This document shows positions 39,640-50,480 of a stretch of DNA of 64,000 nucleotides, one piece after another. The notes under the pieces are model-generated. The model worked only from the letters and a program-made list of their open reading frames with translations. It did no database searches and had not been told where the DNA came from. Both the position numbers and the translations under genes were made by a program. This DNA comes from Maniola hyperantus. Lineage: Eukaryota > Arthropoda > Insecta > Lepidoptera > Nymphalidae. The stretch lies in the NCBI RefSeq assembly GCF_902806685.2, contig NC_048543.1:9272106-9336105 (forward strand), in the 5' to 3' direction. Numbering within the stretch: position 1 is the first letter of the stretch; every line of letters starts with the position of its first letter.

Positions 39640-40454
39640 TCCATACTTATAAAATATAGTCTGTCTTCTTTTTGTCTTGTACGGGAATGGTGTGTAGGCT
39701 CGCCAGTTCCAAAGGAAGATCTCCCACCGAGCGGTCGGTTTTACTCGGTTGCGCCAGTTGGGCCGACGGTTTTGTCTTGAAACTTCTATATATAGAGCAG
39801 ATTGCAGAAAACTCCGTTAGTGCGATTCAGATTTGCGTGTTCTACTTCACTTCCGATGGTACCCGTGCTGCCATCTAGTGAGAGCGATGTGAGTAGTCAT
39901 GGCTTGGGTTTGAATCTAGTGATTGCTGATTGATTGCTTAGATTGAGAAGCGCCATCTGATTATAATTATGGTGACGCCACATCACTCCCTTCCGAGACG
40001 AACGTCGTAGTGTGTAGCATCCAAGAGAGGTGGCGTTGTAGTGCATCCAAGGGGAATGGCGCCTGACTATCCAGAGACTCGGCGCAATGGGTCTGCACTC
40101 CATCATCACTATCAGACTCCATCTGATAATGGAGTGCAGAGCCATTGTGCCCTGACACTGTGCTACATCTGGCTTTCTTGGCCTCAATCTGATGCTGTTG
40201 TTGGTAAAGAATGATGTGCGATGATTTGACGTCGGATCACCCTTGATTACGTTGGTGTGCCGCGTGCTGTGGTCTATTATCTTTTATTTATCTTAGCTTA
40301 ATTTACTATTTTAATTACCGTCTCACTTTACAATCTATTTTGCTAAAAACAAGTTTGAGTTTTAAATGTATGTATTTGCTATTTTTGTGCAAAGTATCAA
40401 AATAAATAATGAATCAACCCTATTTTATTTATTAGAACAGTCCAAGCATAGATC
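39640..40454. other. Unclassified segment between DCAF13 and KLHDC3
   Basis: It begins with a Helitron 5' scrap (AAATCCATACTTATAAAATA). The rest, to about 40260, is GC-richer than its flanks, with TATATATAGAGCAGATTGCA and several GCCATCTAGTG- or GGCGCC-like phrases. It may be a fragment of an unrecognised mobile element. No credible open frame. A minus-strand AATAAA (near 40424) could serve KLHDC3. Confidence 0.4.
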
Positions 40455-40457
40455 TAA

Positions 40458-40709
40458 GGCGCCATCTCCACGGCCAAGACTATCGCGGCGGTGCCACCAA
40501 ACAATACAACTCTATGGGCCAATCTCTACATGGCGATATGATCGCGGCGATACGAATGACTGGATGAGTATAACGTCATGGACGTCAACGTCTCGCGAGG
40601 ATTTGTAAATCACGACGACACGTTGGCGGTATTATCGTTGTACCGTTGAGATAATCCGACGATGGTTTAGGACGGACTCGTTGCGATACTCGTCCGTGGA
40701 GATGGCGCC
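40458..40709. mobile_element. PIF/Harbinger-like MITE, 252 bp, TAA duplication
   Basis: The ends GGCGCCATCTCCACGG and CCGTGGAGATGGCGCC are perfect inverted repeats (16 bp, extended with mismatches). TAA flanks both sides (40455-40457 and 40710-40712). It lies 104 bp past the KLHDC3 stop and so probably within that gene's 3' UTR. Confidence 0.85.
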
Positions 40710-40812
40710 TAAAATTGTTGAGTGCTCAAGTGCTTCTAACAATGTTCATTTCTCTGTAGCTGTAGCAGTTCACATTTTCAGTGCAGCTGGCTGGCTTAAA
40801 ATGCAACAAAAG

Positions 40813-40876
40813 TCATCCAGACTGATTGATAGGCCTGCTGATGCAATTCGGTAATGTCATAGTCCTTATATCGAGT
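40813..40876 (-). CDS. KLHDC3: KLHDC3 exon 5 (C-terminus)
   Basis: The acceptor TTTTCAG is at 40877-40878. It encodes LDIRTMTLPNCISRPINQSG then TGA. ISRPI is conserved in the family tail. The first base completes an isoleucine codon. Confidence 0.88.
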
Positions 40877-43800
40877 CTGAAAACAACAATTTTTTTTCTA
40901 TAAAGGTGAAAAAACAGTAGATTCTATTGTGTACATCTTATGGTTAAAAATCACTGAAATGGGCACTGGGTGAGTGTTGGATATGTTGACAGATGTCTCA
41001 TCATTAACATTTAGCAGATTGCAGGCAAAGAAGATCGCAGGTCCAGTGTACTAGTAGAGGTCAGTGTTAAAAATACACATACATAGTTATTACTTATCAT
41101 TAACTCACATAATATCTTGTGGCAGTGAAGAGGGGTCCAAGTTGTATTCTAGAACTGCAAGTATAGCCAATGTCTTCAGTGTAGGTGAATAGTCCAGGAC
41201 ATGCAAATCACTATTGTCAATTAATCTCTCAGGATTATCATCGGAATCATCAAATTGCCTCATTCTGATGTAATTATTGTGTGTGCAAGGGCTGTAAAAA
41301 TATAATAAATTATGTTCCTTTATAATAAACTAGCTTATGCTCGCGACTTCGTCCACGTGGACTACACAAATTTCAAATCCCTATTTCACCCCCTTAGGGA
41401 TTGAATTTTCAAAATCTTTCCTTAGCAGATGCCTACGTCATAATAGCTATCTGCATGCCGAATTTCAGCCTGATCCGTCCAGTAGTTTGAGCTGTGCGTT
41501 GGTAGATCAGCCAGTCAGTCAGTCACCTTTTCCTTATAGATATCTATTCAAATATATTCCTTTTATTAAATATCTATTTTAAACAATATAATTATAGGTG
41601 CAAGGCACACCAACAGAGTCAAGTGTTTTTACTATTATTTTTATCAATTTAAGCTCTGCATTTTACTTTCGACATTATGGTTTAAATTTTTATAATAATA
41701 TTAACAAGTGTGTTAGAGAGCACTAGGCTTTGCTTTTATGGTGTGCAGATAGGAAATTGCACATCTGTGCAACCAGGCAGGATCTGTGGTTAAGGTCTTT
41801 GGTTGCCATAATCACATTAAAATGTCAAATACAGTCAAAACACACCTTGTACCTCCAAATAGGTAAACTTTGTCCTTATAATTCAAACATTGTTGACGCC
41901 TCCTCTGACAAGGTCCAACTCCTTGGACATTCAGTTGCTCCCATAAATTCCCCTTTATTGAATATCTGTATACATCATTAAAGTGGGTCTTTGTTTTGGC
42001 ATTTAACCCACCAAAAATGTACATGTAGTCATTGTATATCCCTGGAAAATAAAATTAACATATCTTTAACAATATTCATTAACTCATTTAAATATAATTG
42101 AAGTCTACTAATTTCCTAATGTGCTTTTTCTTACATTGAAATATATGATATAACCCATTATGTGATAATTAAAGGATCTGCTCAGGAATGTTACCAAAGT
42201 AATGCAAAAATTGCAGCAAAATCAACAAATCATAATTATGTAGGTTTGGAGGGAATTGTTAATACACTCAAAACATATAACCACTGGCATCATTCTCTAG
42301 GCAGTTTTAAAATTCTAAGTTTTATAGAAAACTGAGACACCTGATTAAGTTACAAACTCATAAGCCTTGGTATTTGGTAAAGATTCATTATGTTTTAACC
42401 ACTATGCCCTCACAACTATCTGAAATTACTTACAAGCAGAATGACTTCTTCTAGGTTCTGGCCATGTACCATTAGCTTTCACATTAATCCATGTTTCTGT
42501 GATTGTATCAAGATAATAAACATGTGGGCAGTATATTTCATCATCAGAATTATATGGACCGTTTACATCTCCTCTTCCTCCATATATGTACATTCTGTCA
42601 TTATATGCAACAGCCGTGTGAAAATCTCGATGGCACGGTGGAGTGCCGTGTGTGTTAATGTAGGTCCATTGCATAGTATCCAAATTTAAGCAGTGGACAT
42701 CTTGGGTATATTGGTCAAAGATATATTCAAATCCCCCGAAAATGTACATCTTATTCTTGATAATGCAAGCAGAATGTCCATCTTTTGCATAAGGTACCAT
42801 ACCAGTCACTGGAGGTGTGCTCCATTTTAACTTCTTTGTGTCAAAACACGACAGTGTGTCGCACGCTACAGCATTGTTCCTGCCACCCCACATGTATACC
42901 TTAAAAGAGTAAATTTATGACTAACAAAATCCCATGATGAACTGCAACGACATTCACAATACAATACAAACTACACAATTATAATTTTTTTTAATTGCAT
43001 TTGCAATGATGCAAATACAATTATGAATATTGTTGCAGGTGCAAACCTTCCTGAAATGAAGTGCTTAATTCTATTGATGTGGATACTTTTGTTTTACTTT
43101 TGTGACACCTATAACAGTATGTTTGAAAGCTGCATTCCCAAGGAATTTAGGCCTTAAATGATTTACCAGCATTCAGTTTAGTTTGCACAGGAGCCTAGAT
43201 TACAGTATTTACTCAACATCTAAAGGCTAGACATGCATGGGCGGTTAAATGACCAGGAGGTCAAACAGCTGCATCAATTTTTCATTACGCGCACGGCGTT
43301 TGTCCAGTGTGCCCGTGCGCTCGCTATAGCTGTCTTGCTACTGAGTCATCAAAATAATAGTGATGCAACACGTGACTATCGACATCTCGTCGATAGTTGT
43401 GAAGACGTTAGGATGGACAGGTTCTTAACAAGATCCTCTTCCTTCGGAAGTCTCAACACTAAGAGACCAGCCGATGATAGTATTGATGGATTTCGTACAC
43501 CGAAGCGTTGTGCACCTCAAAAGAAACAGTCGAAGTTCGACGATAGTCGGAATCTGCCAACCAGCAACAAATACCAAGACCTTCCTGTGGATAATGTAAA
43601 TGATTCGGGCAGCAAATACTACATTGAAGCAACAACTAAAGCTAAGAAGTCAGGGCATATCCCTCCGATAATCATTGATATCATAAACATGACCCACGAA
43701 AACATCAATGAAACTGTAAGTAAATTTTCTAAACAGTTCCACCTCCAGTACAAGAATGGCAACAAAGTAGCTGTTATATGCCATTCACCCCAAGCTCATC

Positions 43801-46800
43801 AAGCAGTTAAAGATGGGCTTCGAACGGAGAATGTATCATTTCTGACCTACACCCGAAAGGATGAAAAGACACCTAAAGTGGTAATTAAAGGCCTGCCTGC
43901 CTACGCAGAAAAGGATCTACCTGACGAGTTAGAAAAACTTGGGTTCAAAGGAGCTTCTGTGACCAAATTAAAATCAATAAACGAGCTTCCTTGTCCTCCA
44001 TATTTAGTCCAACTTGCCGAAGGAGCTGACATTATTAAATTTCGTCAAATTAAATATCTTTTCAATTGTGTAATTACCATCCAAAAATTTAAACCCAATC
44101 GCAAATCAGGTACTCAGTGCTTCAGATGTCAAAATTTTGGGCATTCATCTAAAAATTGTAATATGCCACCGCGTTGTGTCAAATGTACCGAGATGCACCC
44201 AACATCCGAGTGCCCAAAGAAGGACCGAAAGGAACTTGCTCATTGTTGTAACTGTAATGAAGAACACCCTGCCAATTACAGTAAATGCAAAACCAGATTA
44301 GCTTACCTTGAACGTATACAACAAAATACTTACGTGCGAAAGCCACCGCCACTAATACATAAAATGTCTAAGCCTATATCGAAAACCAGGACTTGGGCAA
44401 ATGTTGCTGCATCTACTACTACTGATGGAGGAGTAGGCGAAGACAAAGTTCCCCGCTTTACGAACCCGGTCGGCCCTGAAATGACCTTACCCACCTCTGA
44501 GGACGCTGCGACTAAGGAAATGTTTGAGATTTTGTTAGTTCTCCGAAAGCTTAAAACTCAGTTTATCACATGTACATCTCCCTTAGAGAAAGTTATGCTT
44601 GTATTCACACACCTCGGACAATACGTATAATAAGAATGAACTGCGCTTACTTTCATGGAACGCTGACGGCGTACGTGGTAAGATACACGAATTACTAGAT
44701 TTTGCAGTGCATTCCGTATCTGTTGATATTCTTTTTATTTGTGAAACTCGCCTCACATCCAATATTTCTTTAATGACCCCCGGATATACTTGCTATCGAC
44801 AAGATAGACACCATACCGGTCGAGGTCAGGGTGTAGCTATCTTAATTAAAAATAACATAAATCACTCTCTAATTACCATACCTAAAACTAAAAATATTGA
44901 GGCAATTGGTATTAGTGTTAAAATATCGGGTCATGAACATGTTTTAGTGTCTGTTTATCAATCTCCCAACTTGCCTCTTGTGCAGTGTGATTTGGACCTT
45001 TTGTTGAACCTTGGTACCCGTGTACTTATTGCCGGCGACTTGAATGCCAACCACACCTTTTGGCAAAGTAGTTACACTAATACACGTGGTAGAGTTCTAT
45101 TTGGTCACATGTTGCACCATGACTATAACATTCTTGCTCCTGATATTCCAACACAAGTTAATTATTCTTCTGATTATAAAGCCACTAAACCTGACTTGGT
45201 TTTGGCACATAATAATATCTTAAACATCAGTGATGTCCATGCATTAGTGGCTTTATCATCTAACCACTATCCAATATACTTTACCATTGGAGGTAATCTG
45301 CATAGAAACTTGAAAACTCGTTATTATCGTTACCACAATGCTGATTGGAGAAATTATCGGGCTCAGCTAGATGAAAATATTCATCTTTCCTCTAATACAT
45401 TTTCTTCAGTAGAAGAAATTGACTATGCTGTTGACCATCTGCACAGAACTATCCTAAGTGCTAGAGACGCATCTGTGCCCATGGGCACATTTAACAAAGA
45501 TACTGTCATTAAATTGCCCCAGCATATAAAACGAATGATCAGATACAAGAATTACTTGCGTCGTTGTGACAATGGGCTACCTAAAGGAGCATTGAAGAGG
45601 TTTGTTCGTAGTTTAATAAATCGCCTTTGTAGCCTGATTAATCTTACTGCCCAAATGTACACAGATGACAGTTGGAACAAAAAACTATCCAAAATTGACA
45701 ACCCTCGGGCCGATGTTTGGCGGGTATCCAGATCCTTGAAGCCAAAGTGCATCACGATACCTCCCCTTAAACTTACTGATGGCACCTTAACCACCAATAC
45801 TACCCAGCAGTGCAATGCTCTTGCTACTGCATTTCTTGGCAATATGAGACTTACCTACAATTGGCCAAGCACAGACCTGGATGTTGCAGTTCAAAACTCT
45901 GTAGATATTATTCATAACTATACCATTTCTAATCTAACACATCCTGTTCGACCAGCAGAAATACGTACAGTACTAAAATCACTAAAACCCCGTAAGGCTC
46001 CTGGTGCCGACGACATTGTAAATACACTTCTAAAAAACTTGTCTCAAAAGGCTGTCGTTCTAATAACAAAAATCTTCAATGGTTGTCTATTCTTGGGCTA
46101 CTTCCCTTCCGCCTGGAAAGTTGCCAAAGTAATTGCTTTAAAGAAACCAGGCAAGGACGATTCTGTACCGTCTAATTACAGACCCATTAGTTTACTGCCT
46201 TCATTGGGGAAATTGTTTGAGAAGATTATTTATTCTCGTCTCCATGCGGCTTCCGAACATTTGCTTATTAACGAGCAATTTGGTTTTCGTAAAGCACATT
46301 CTACAGCTCACCAACTGGCTAGAGTCTGTGAACATGTCTCCAACAATCTTAATCTTCACCAATCTACTGGTATGTTCCTATTAGACTTAGAAAAAGCCTT
46401 TGACAGCGTCTGGCACGAAGGCCTACTCCACAAATTAGCAGCTTTGGGTATTCCATTGTCACTAGTAAAACTAATTAAGTCTTATCTTTGTAATCGTAAA
46501 TTCATGGTTCAAATTGGTGAAACCAAGTCAATGTGTCAGATGGTACCTGCTGGCGTCCCTCAAGGATCTATATTGGGTCCTTATTTGTTTTTGTTATATC
46601 TGAACGACATACCAATACAACCTAGAACCAGTCTAGCCTGTTTTGCAGATGATACCGCTTCTTACACATCATCTGATGACATTGATTTAATAATTTGTCG
46701 TTTGCAATTATCGATTGATCTACTTCACACTTTCTTCACTAAATGGAAGTTGAAGCTAAATGAGAATAAGACTGAAGCCATCTTATTTACACGACATCGC

Positions 46801-49091
46801 CAACCTCCTTTTAGAACACTGGAGATTGCCGGGCATAGAGTGGAATGGAGACATTCCGTGCGTTATCTTGGTGTAACTATGGATACTAAATTAAATTGGA
46901 CTAAACACATTGCAAATCTTCGTGTCAAGGGCGCGCAAGCACTCGGTGCTCTGAGCCCAGTTTTAAATCGTAAGAGTAATCTTAGCCCTAAAACTAAACT
47001 TAAAATTTACAGTGTACTTGTCAGACCATCCATAACTTATGCATGCCCTATTTGGAGCAGCACTTGTGTTACTAATTACAAGCTTCTACAAGTTTTACAA
47101 AACAAAGCATTAAAAATATCTTATAATACTCCTTTTAAGAGTAACTTAAACCACTTACACCACGAGATAAAATTTCCTACTTTACTTGATTTTATATTAA
47201 AATTGACATTAAAATTCTACAATATGAATAAAAACCATAAAAATCCTCTCATAAATAATATTTGTAAAACTAAGACCACAGATTTGCCGTATATCGATAA
47301 ATACGGAACGTACAAATTGCCCCATCACTGCTTATTGTTTCCGCGGGCTGGTGTGAATGCATAGCGTAACTAATACCTACGACACGTGTGCATCATCTTG
47401 AATTCCCCGTTCTCGCCTGCCTACCGTACATGTGCGAGGGGCAGGGTAGCGCTGCACGCGGACCGTACACTGGCCAGTGTACCGGTTTCGTAATGCAAGC
47501 TGAGACAGTTTACTAATACGAGTAGGCATAACTTACCTAGTTGTACCCGCGTTTTTTCAAACAAATAATAACTTTTTTTTTTTTGTAAGCGAATATACCA
47601 TTTAAGTATATTGCATTCAATTAATTCGTTTTGTGATATAAATGTAACTATCTATGATTAAACGTGTAAGATAATATTCCTTTATAAACTTTAAGAGGCG
47701 CGACTTAGCCTGTAAGTATTAATAATTTAAGTTAAACATTATAATATAACGTTATATATGTTTTGTAAAATATTTATTGATAATAAAGAATTTAAAAAAT
47801 AAAATAAATAAAATAATTTACCATACAAAATTGTGTTAATATTGCCACTCATAGTCATATACATTGATGTATGAAGAAACAAGGCAGATATTTGATTGGT
47901 GGTCATTTTAATTACCAGTGTCTAAACCTAAATGTCAACAACCAGTCAATCTGATTGCACTATTGAGCTTGTCAGGGTAGGTGCAAGCTTAGCTGGTGGT
48001 AAGTAATAATGCAGTCTAAGTGGAACTAGGTCAAACTGGACAGAGCATGGCAGATTTTATACAACCATAATTATTAATCAGTGGCAGTTTCTATTAAGAA
48101 GTGCTGGAGTGGTGAACTCCCATGTAAAGTAATTAGGGTAATTATTTAGTGTAGCATTGTGTTTGAACTGCATTATTTAAACTTTAAGAGACAACTTAAA
48201 AAAACCGGCCAAGTGCGAGTCAGGCTCGCGCAGTCGTATTTTTTGTCATTTTGCACGACAATTCAAAAACTATGATGCATAAAAATAAATAAAAATCTGT
48301 TTTGGAATGTACAGGTGAAGACCTTTCATATGATACCCCACTTGATATAGTCACTCACTTCGAAAGTTGAAAATACTAATTAATAATTACCACAACCACA
48401 TGACCACAATTTAATTTTTTTTGTGTGATCCAACCCTAAATTCACAGTTTTTAGATTTTCCCCCAAATGTCAGCTGTAAGATCTACCTACCTGCCAAATT
48501 TCATGATTCTAGGTCAACGGGAAGTACCCTGTAGGTTTCTTGACAGATAGACAACAAAGTGATCCTATAAGGGTTCCGTTTTTCCTTTTGAGGTACGGAA
48601 CCCTAAAAATTAACTGATTTAGGTATCTGTGTACTACCACAAGTCTTCATTGCATCAAACTGGGATACGAAACAATTTTTTTCCATAGGGTGGTAACTGG
48701 TACCTAGCTAGCCATGCATCTATAGCCAAAGTCTTCCGCTACTGGAGTAAAACCAATTGTAGTGTGTCAGGTGGTGCATTTTATAATATTAAGTATGTTG
48801 TGGCAGACTTCTATTAAATCATTATTTTAATAATAAATAATTTACCTTGTGTCCATATGCAATAGCAGAGTGACCATATCTTTGATAGGGCAAAGCTATA
48901 TCACGTTTCCTATATCTCACAGGCCTCCACCTCAGCGTAGTTGTATCCAGCACATGAACTGGAATTGGATCCCAATCTTTATACTCCTCTGATGAGCAGT
49001 ACCCACCAAACGAGTATATCTTGTCTTCAATGCATACAGCCGCATGGTTAACACGTCTAGGACCACCTTCAATATGCACCGTCCATCTCAT
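40813..49091 (-). CDS. KLHDC3: KLHDC3-like kelch protein (5 exons)
   Basis: Exons 49091-48846, 42899-42434, 42041-41846, 41291-41109 and 40876-40813 total 1155 nt, giving 384 aa (human KLHDC3 is about 382); all phases agree. The start MRWTVHIEGGPRRVNHAA is almost the family N-terminus. Kelch blades follow with GG doublets (YSFGGYC, MWGGRN, YIFGGFE, YIYGGRG, YIFGGLN, YLFGGTR) and a C-terminal tail DLHVLDYSPTLKTLAILAVL. KLHDC3 is a substrate receptor of Cullin-2 ubiquitin ligase that reads C-terminal glycine degrons (family knowledge). The protein itself ends in SG. Intron 1 carries a whole retrotransposon on the opposite strand. An acceptor-like TTTCAG stands just before the ATG, so there is probably an upstream untranslated exon. 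Confidence 0.95.
41109..41291 (-). CDS. KLHDC3: KLHDC3 exon 4
   Basis: The acceptor TTTTTACAG is at 41292-41293 and the donor GTGAGT at 41108. It reads PCTHNNYIRMRQFDDSDD, LIDNSDLHVLDYSPTLKTLA, ILAVLEYNLDPSSLPQDI. Without the splice the frame would end in TGA at once, which supports the donor. Confidence 0.9.
41330..41545 (-). mobile_element. Third-family Helitron, minus, in KLHDC3 intron 3
   Basis: Starts (plus) CTAGCTTATGCTCGCGACTT, CGTCCACGTGGAC and ends in GTTGGTAGATCAGCCAGTC, AGTCAG. The CTAG end and the CTGA-type microsatellite are both present. Confidence 0.75.
41846..42041 (-). CDS. KLHDC3: KLHDC3 exon 3
   Basis: The acceptor TTTTCCAG is at 42042-42043 and the donor GTGTGT at 41845. 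It encodes WIYNDYMYIFGGLNAKTKTH, FNDVYRYSIKGNLWEQLNVQ, GPCQRRRQQCL and VYLFGGT; a full kelch blade with the P-RRR loop motif. Confidence 0.93.
42434..42899 (-). CDS. KLHDC3: KLHDC3 exon 2
   Basis: The acceptor CTTTTAAG is at 42900-42901 and the donor GTAAGT at 42433. It encodes VYMWGGRNNAVACDTLSCFD, PYAKDGHSACIIKNKMYIFG, HRDFHTAVAYNDRMYIYGG, IYCPHVYYLD and PEPRRSHSA: two to three kelch blades. Phase 1 at the 3' side. Confidence 0.95.
43413..44630 (+). CDS. Jockey-type ORF1 (gag-like, zinc knuckles)
   Basis: Nucleic-acid-binding ORF1 protein of a non-LTR retrotransposon. I take MDRFLTRSSSFGSLNTKRPA as the start (405 aa); the frame is open from an ATG at 43233, but the extra stretch looks like 5' UTR. 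The C-terminal half has three cysteine-histidine knuckles: CFRCQNFGHSSKNC (CX2CX4HX4C), CVKCTEMHPTSEC and CCNCNEEHPANYSKC. A central region (VVIKGLPAYAEKDLPDELEK) resembles the PRE-C2HC domain that precedes the knuckles in Jockey ORF1. It overlaps ORF2 by 32 nt in another frame, so ORF2 may be made by reinitiation. Confidence 0.85.
   Translation: MDRFLTRSSSFGSLNTKRPADDSIDGFRTPKRCAPQKKQSKFDDSRNLPTSNKYQDLPVDNVNDSGSKYYIEATTKAKKSGHIPPIIIDIINMTHENINETVSKFSKQFHLQYKNGNKVAVICHSPQAHQAVKDGLRTENVSFLTYTRKDEKTPKVVIKGLPAYAEKDLPDELEKLGFKGASVTKLKSINELPCPPYLVQLAEGADIIKFRQIKYLFNCVITIQKFKPNRKSGTQCFRCQNFGHSSKNCNMPPRCVKCTEMHPTSECPKKDRKELAHCCNCNEEHPANYSKCKTRLAYLERIQQNTYVRKPPPLIHKMSKPISKTRTWANVAASTTTDGGVGEDKVPRFTNPVGPEMTLPTSEDAATKEMFEILLVLRKLKTQFITCTSPLEKVMLVFTHLGQYV
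44599..47364 (+). CDS. Jockey-type ORF2 (endonuclease and reverse transcriptase)
   Basis: 921 aa from the ATG at 44599, in the end of ORF1. The N-terminal APE-type endonuclease has LRLLSWNADGV, ICETRL, VSVYQSP, IAGDLNANHTFWQS and a SSNHYP motif near residue 215. The reverse transcriptase has RKAPGADDI, SNYRPISLLPSLGKLFEKII, QFGFRKAHSTAHQL, DLEKAFDSVWHEGL, GVPQGSILGPYLF, catalytic FADD at 682-685 and WKLKLNENKTEAI. There is no RNase H domain, as in most Jockey elements. All catalytic motifs appear present. Confidence 0.92.
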   Translation: MYSHTSDNTYNKNELRLLSWNADGVRGKIHELLDFAVHSVSVDILFICETRLTSNISLMTPGYTCYRQDRHHTGRGQGVAILIKNNINHSLITIPKTKNIEAIGISVKISGHEHVLVSVYQSPNLPLVQCDLDLLLNLGTRVLIAGDLNANHTFWQSSYTNTRGRVLFGHMLHHDYNILAPDIPTQVNYSSDYKATKPDLVLAHNNILNISDVHALVALSSNHYPIYFTIGGNLHRNLKTRYYRYHNADWRNYRAQLDENIHLSSNTFSSVEEIDYAVDHLHRTILSARDASVPMGTFNKDTVIKLPQHIKRMIRYKNYLRRCDNGLPKGALKRFVRSLINRLCSLINLTAQMYTDDSWNKKLSKIDNPRADVWRVSRSLKPKCITIPPLKLTDGTLTTNTTQQCNALATAFLGNMRLTYNWPSTDLDVAVQNSVDIIHNYTISNLTHPVRPAEIRTVLKSLKPRKAPGADDIVNTLLKNLSQKAVVLITKIFNGCLFLGYFPSAWKVAKVIALKKPGKDDSVPSNYRPISLLPSLGKLFEKIIYSRLHAASEHLLINEQFGFRKAHSTAHQLARVCEHVSNNLNLHQSTGMFLLDLEKAFDSVWHEGLLHKLAALGIPLSLVKLIKSYLCNRKFMVQIGETKSMCQMVPAGVPQGSILGPYLFLLYLNDIPIQPRTSLACFADDTASYTSSDDIDLIICRLQLSIDLLHTFFTKWKLKLNENKTEAILFTRHRQPPFRTLEIAGHRVEWRHSVRYLGVTMDTKLNWTKHIANLRVKGAQALGALSPVLNRKSNLSPKTKLKIYSVLVRPSITYACPIWSSTCVTNYKLLQVLQNKALKISYNTPFKSNLNHLHHEIKFPTLLDFILKLTLKFYNMNKNHKNPLINNICKTKTTDLPYIDKYGTYKLPHHCLLFPRAGVNA
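48198..48611 (+). repeat. Dispersed repeat family D in KLHDC3 intron 1
   Basis: From AAAAAACCGGCCAAGTGCGA, GTCAGGCTCGCGC to GAGGTACGGAACCCTAAAAA; the landmarks TCTGTTTTGGAATGTACAGG and TTTCATGATTCTAGGTC match other copies. Confidence 0.7.
48846..49091 (-). CDS. KLHDC3: KLHDC3 exon 1
   Basis: MRWTVHIEGGPRRVNHAAVC, IEDKIYSFGGYCSSEEY, VHVLDTTTLRWRP and YQRYGHSAIAYGHK, donor GTAAAT at 48845. An in-frame ATG at 49151 lies upstream, but AATTTCAG directly before the chosen ATG looks like an acceptor and the family begins at M-RWTVHLEGG. Confidence 0.9.
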
Positions 49092-49151
49092 TCTGAAATT
49101 AATTTGTCTGTTTAAATAAAACATCGCAAATTTTACCCAGACGTCCCACAA

Positions 49152-50480
49152 AACACTTATTTAAAAGTGTAAATTTGTACTTTGTTTTATAGCAACTAAA
49201 ACAGTCACCTAACCTTTTTATTTTAAATATTTATTAAGTAGAGTACTTTATCACGATTTAACAAAATCGTTTTTTATTTACGAAAAAAATTGATACAATA
49301 CAAGGCTGACAGTGACAAATTGAGTGACAACCTAGTGACAGAGTTTACAGATCACATGAGTCACAGACAGATAACAAAGAAAGCTAAACCACAGTTACAG
49401 TTTACACGGGTAACATTGATATAATAGCTGGGATTTTAGGCACCTATCGGCGATACGATTCTAGTAATTATATCAATGGCATTGGTGACTGGCACTTTTA
49501 TAGAGAAGGTTTTCAAGCTCAACTTCTCGGTTTAGTAATTCGTGGAGCACCTACAAACAAAGATTCCCTAGTAGGCACTCCACTCCACAAAAGATTCCCT
49601 TTTGATTTTCTGATTTAAAAATTACCTACCTACGTGTCCATTCTTCCAAACTCTTCACTACATAGTAAAGATATTAGGTAAGTACACCTACCTACCTAAG
49701 ACCTTAAGTAGGCCTTTAGTCAAAATGGTCGAATCCTAGTGTAGTTAAATAGAAATGCAGGTAAGTGAAGTGTGAACACTTACAAAGCTGATCATCGACT
49801 GGGGTTTTTTGTTTGAAACTACGATCTCAGATTTATTTATGATTTCTCTCAAGTTTCAATCACCTAAACCTGGGTTTAGGTTTAGGTGACTGAAACTTGA
49901 GAGGTGAGATCACGACTCAGGACTCAGGACTCAGGAGACGATAATAATATCCGCCGCCGCCAATCAAGACGGCTCGTTGGCGGCTCTCGATCCTCTTTGA
50001 TCTCATAAGAGAGAAAAAGAGAGAGCTTTAAGAATTTTCGTGCTAGAGACTAAAGGCAGTGCTATGCGAGCTGAATTTAGGTATTGCGTCCTAACAAGAG
50101 TCCTACTTTTAAATCATTAGGCGATTAGGCTATACCATACCTAGAGTCAAATGTAGGAGCATTTGACGGCTGCCAGTGACGTCGAAGCCTCTATGTGTTG
50201 TTAGAAGTTCCGTAACTGTCGTGAACTGTGGTACCTCCTACTACTCACTACTAAATATTCTATGCCTATTGCCTACACATCACTGTGTCAAGCTCAGTGT
50301 CTAGGTACTGTCTGTGGACATAAATTATTAGGTTGTTTGTAGTTCATTAACTTATTCTAACTTTAGGAATATCTACCTCTGTACCTACTTAGGTCTACCA
50401 ATCTAAAATACGAAATCATTAGGTATATTTTCCCCTTGGACAAGATTTTCCCTTTATACAATAATATTATACATAAGTAC
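49152..50480. other. KLHDC3 5' flank and intergenic DNA
   Basis: The promoter should lie here (GGCTGACAGTGACAAATTGA near 49303 is a candidate start region). A hairpin at 49846-49903 has 25-bp arms (CTCTCAAGTTTCA, TCACCTAAACC) with one mismatch, followed by three ACTCAGG units at 49913-49936. Confidence 0.45.

Larger units (their letters stand above)
43169..47815 (+). mobile_element. Apparently intact Jockey-type retrotransposon, antisense in KLHDC3 intron 1
   Basis: It has two overlapping open frames (43413-44630 and 44599-47364) without stops or frameshifts, then a short 3' UTR and an A-rich tail (47785-47815). ATTTACCA at 43161-43168 recurs at 47816-47823 and is the likely target duplication; this places the 5' end at GCATTCAGTTTAGTTTGCAC. 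Length is about 4.65 kb, as usual for complete Jockey-clade elements. Intact frames suggest a recent insertion. Confidence 0.85.

Noticed and set aside
39640..40260. LTR with TATATATAGAGC promoter and a TGGCGCC primer site
   Set aside because: The resemblance is weak. No paired terminal repeat, polymerase or target duplication was seen.
43233..43412. N-terminal extension of Jockey ORF1
   Set aside because: The open frame is there, but composition and lack of family features suggest 5' UTR; the start at 43413 is preferred.
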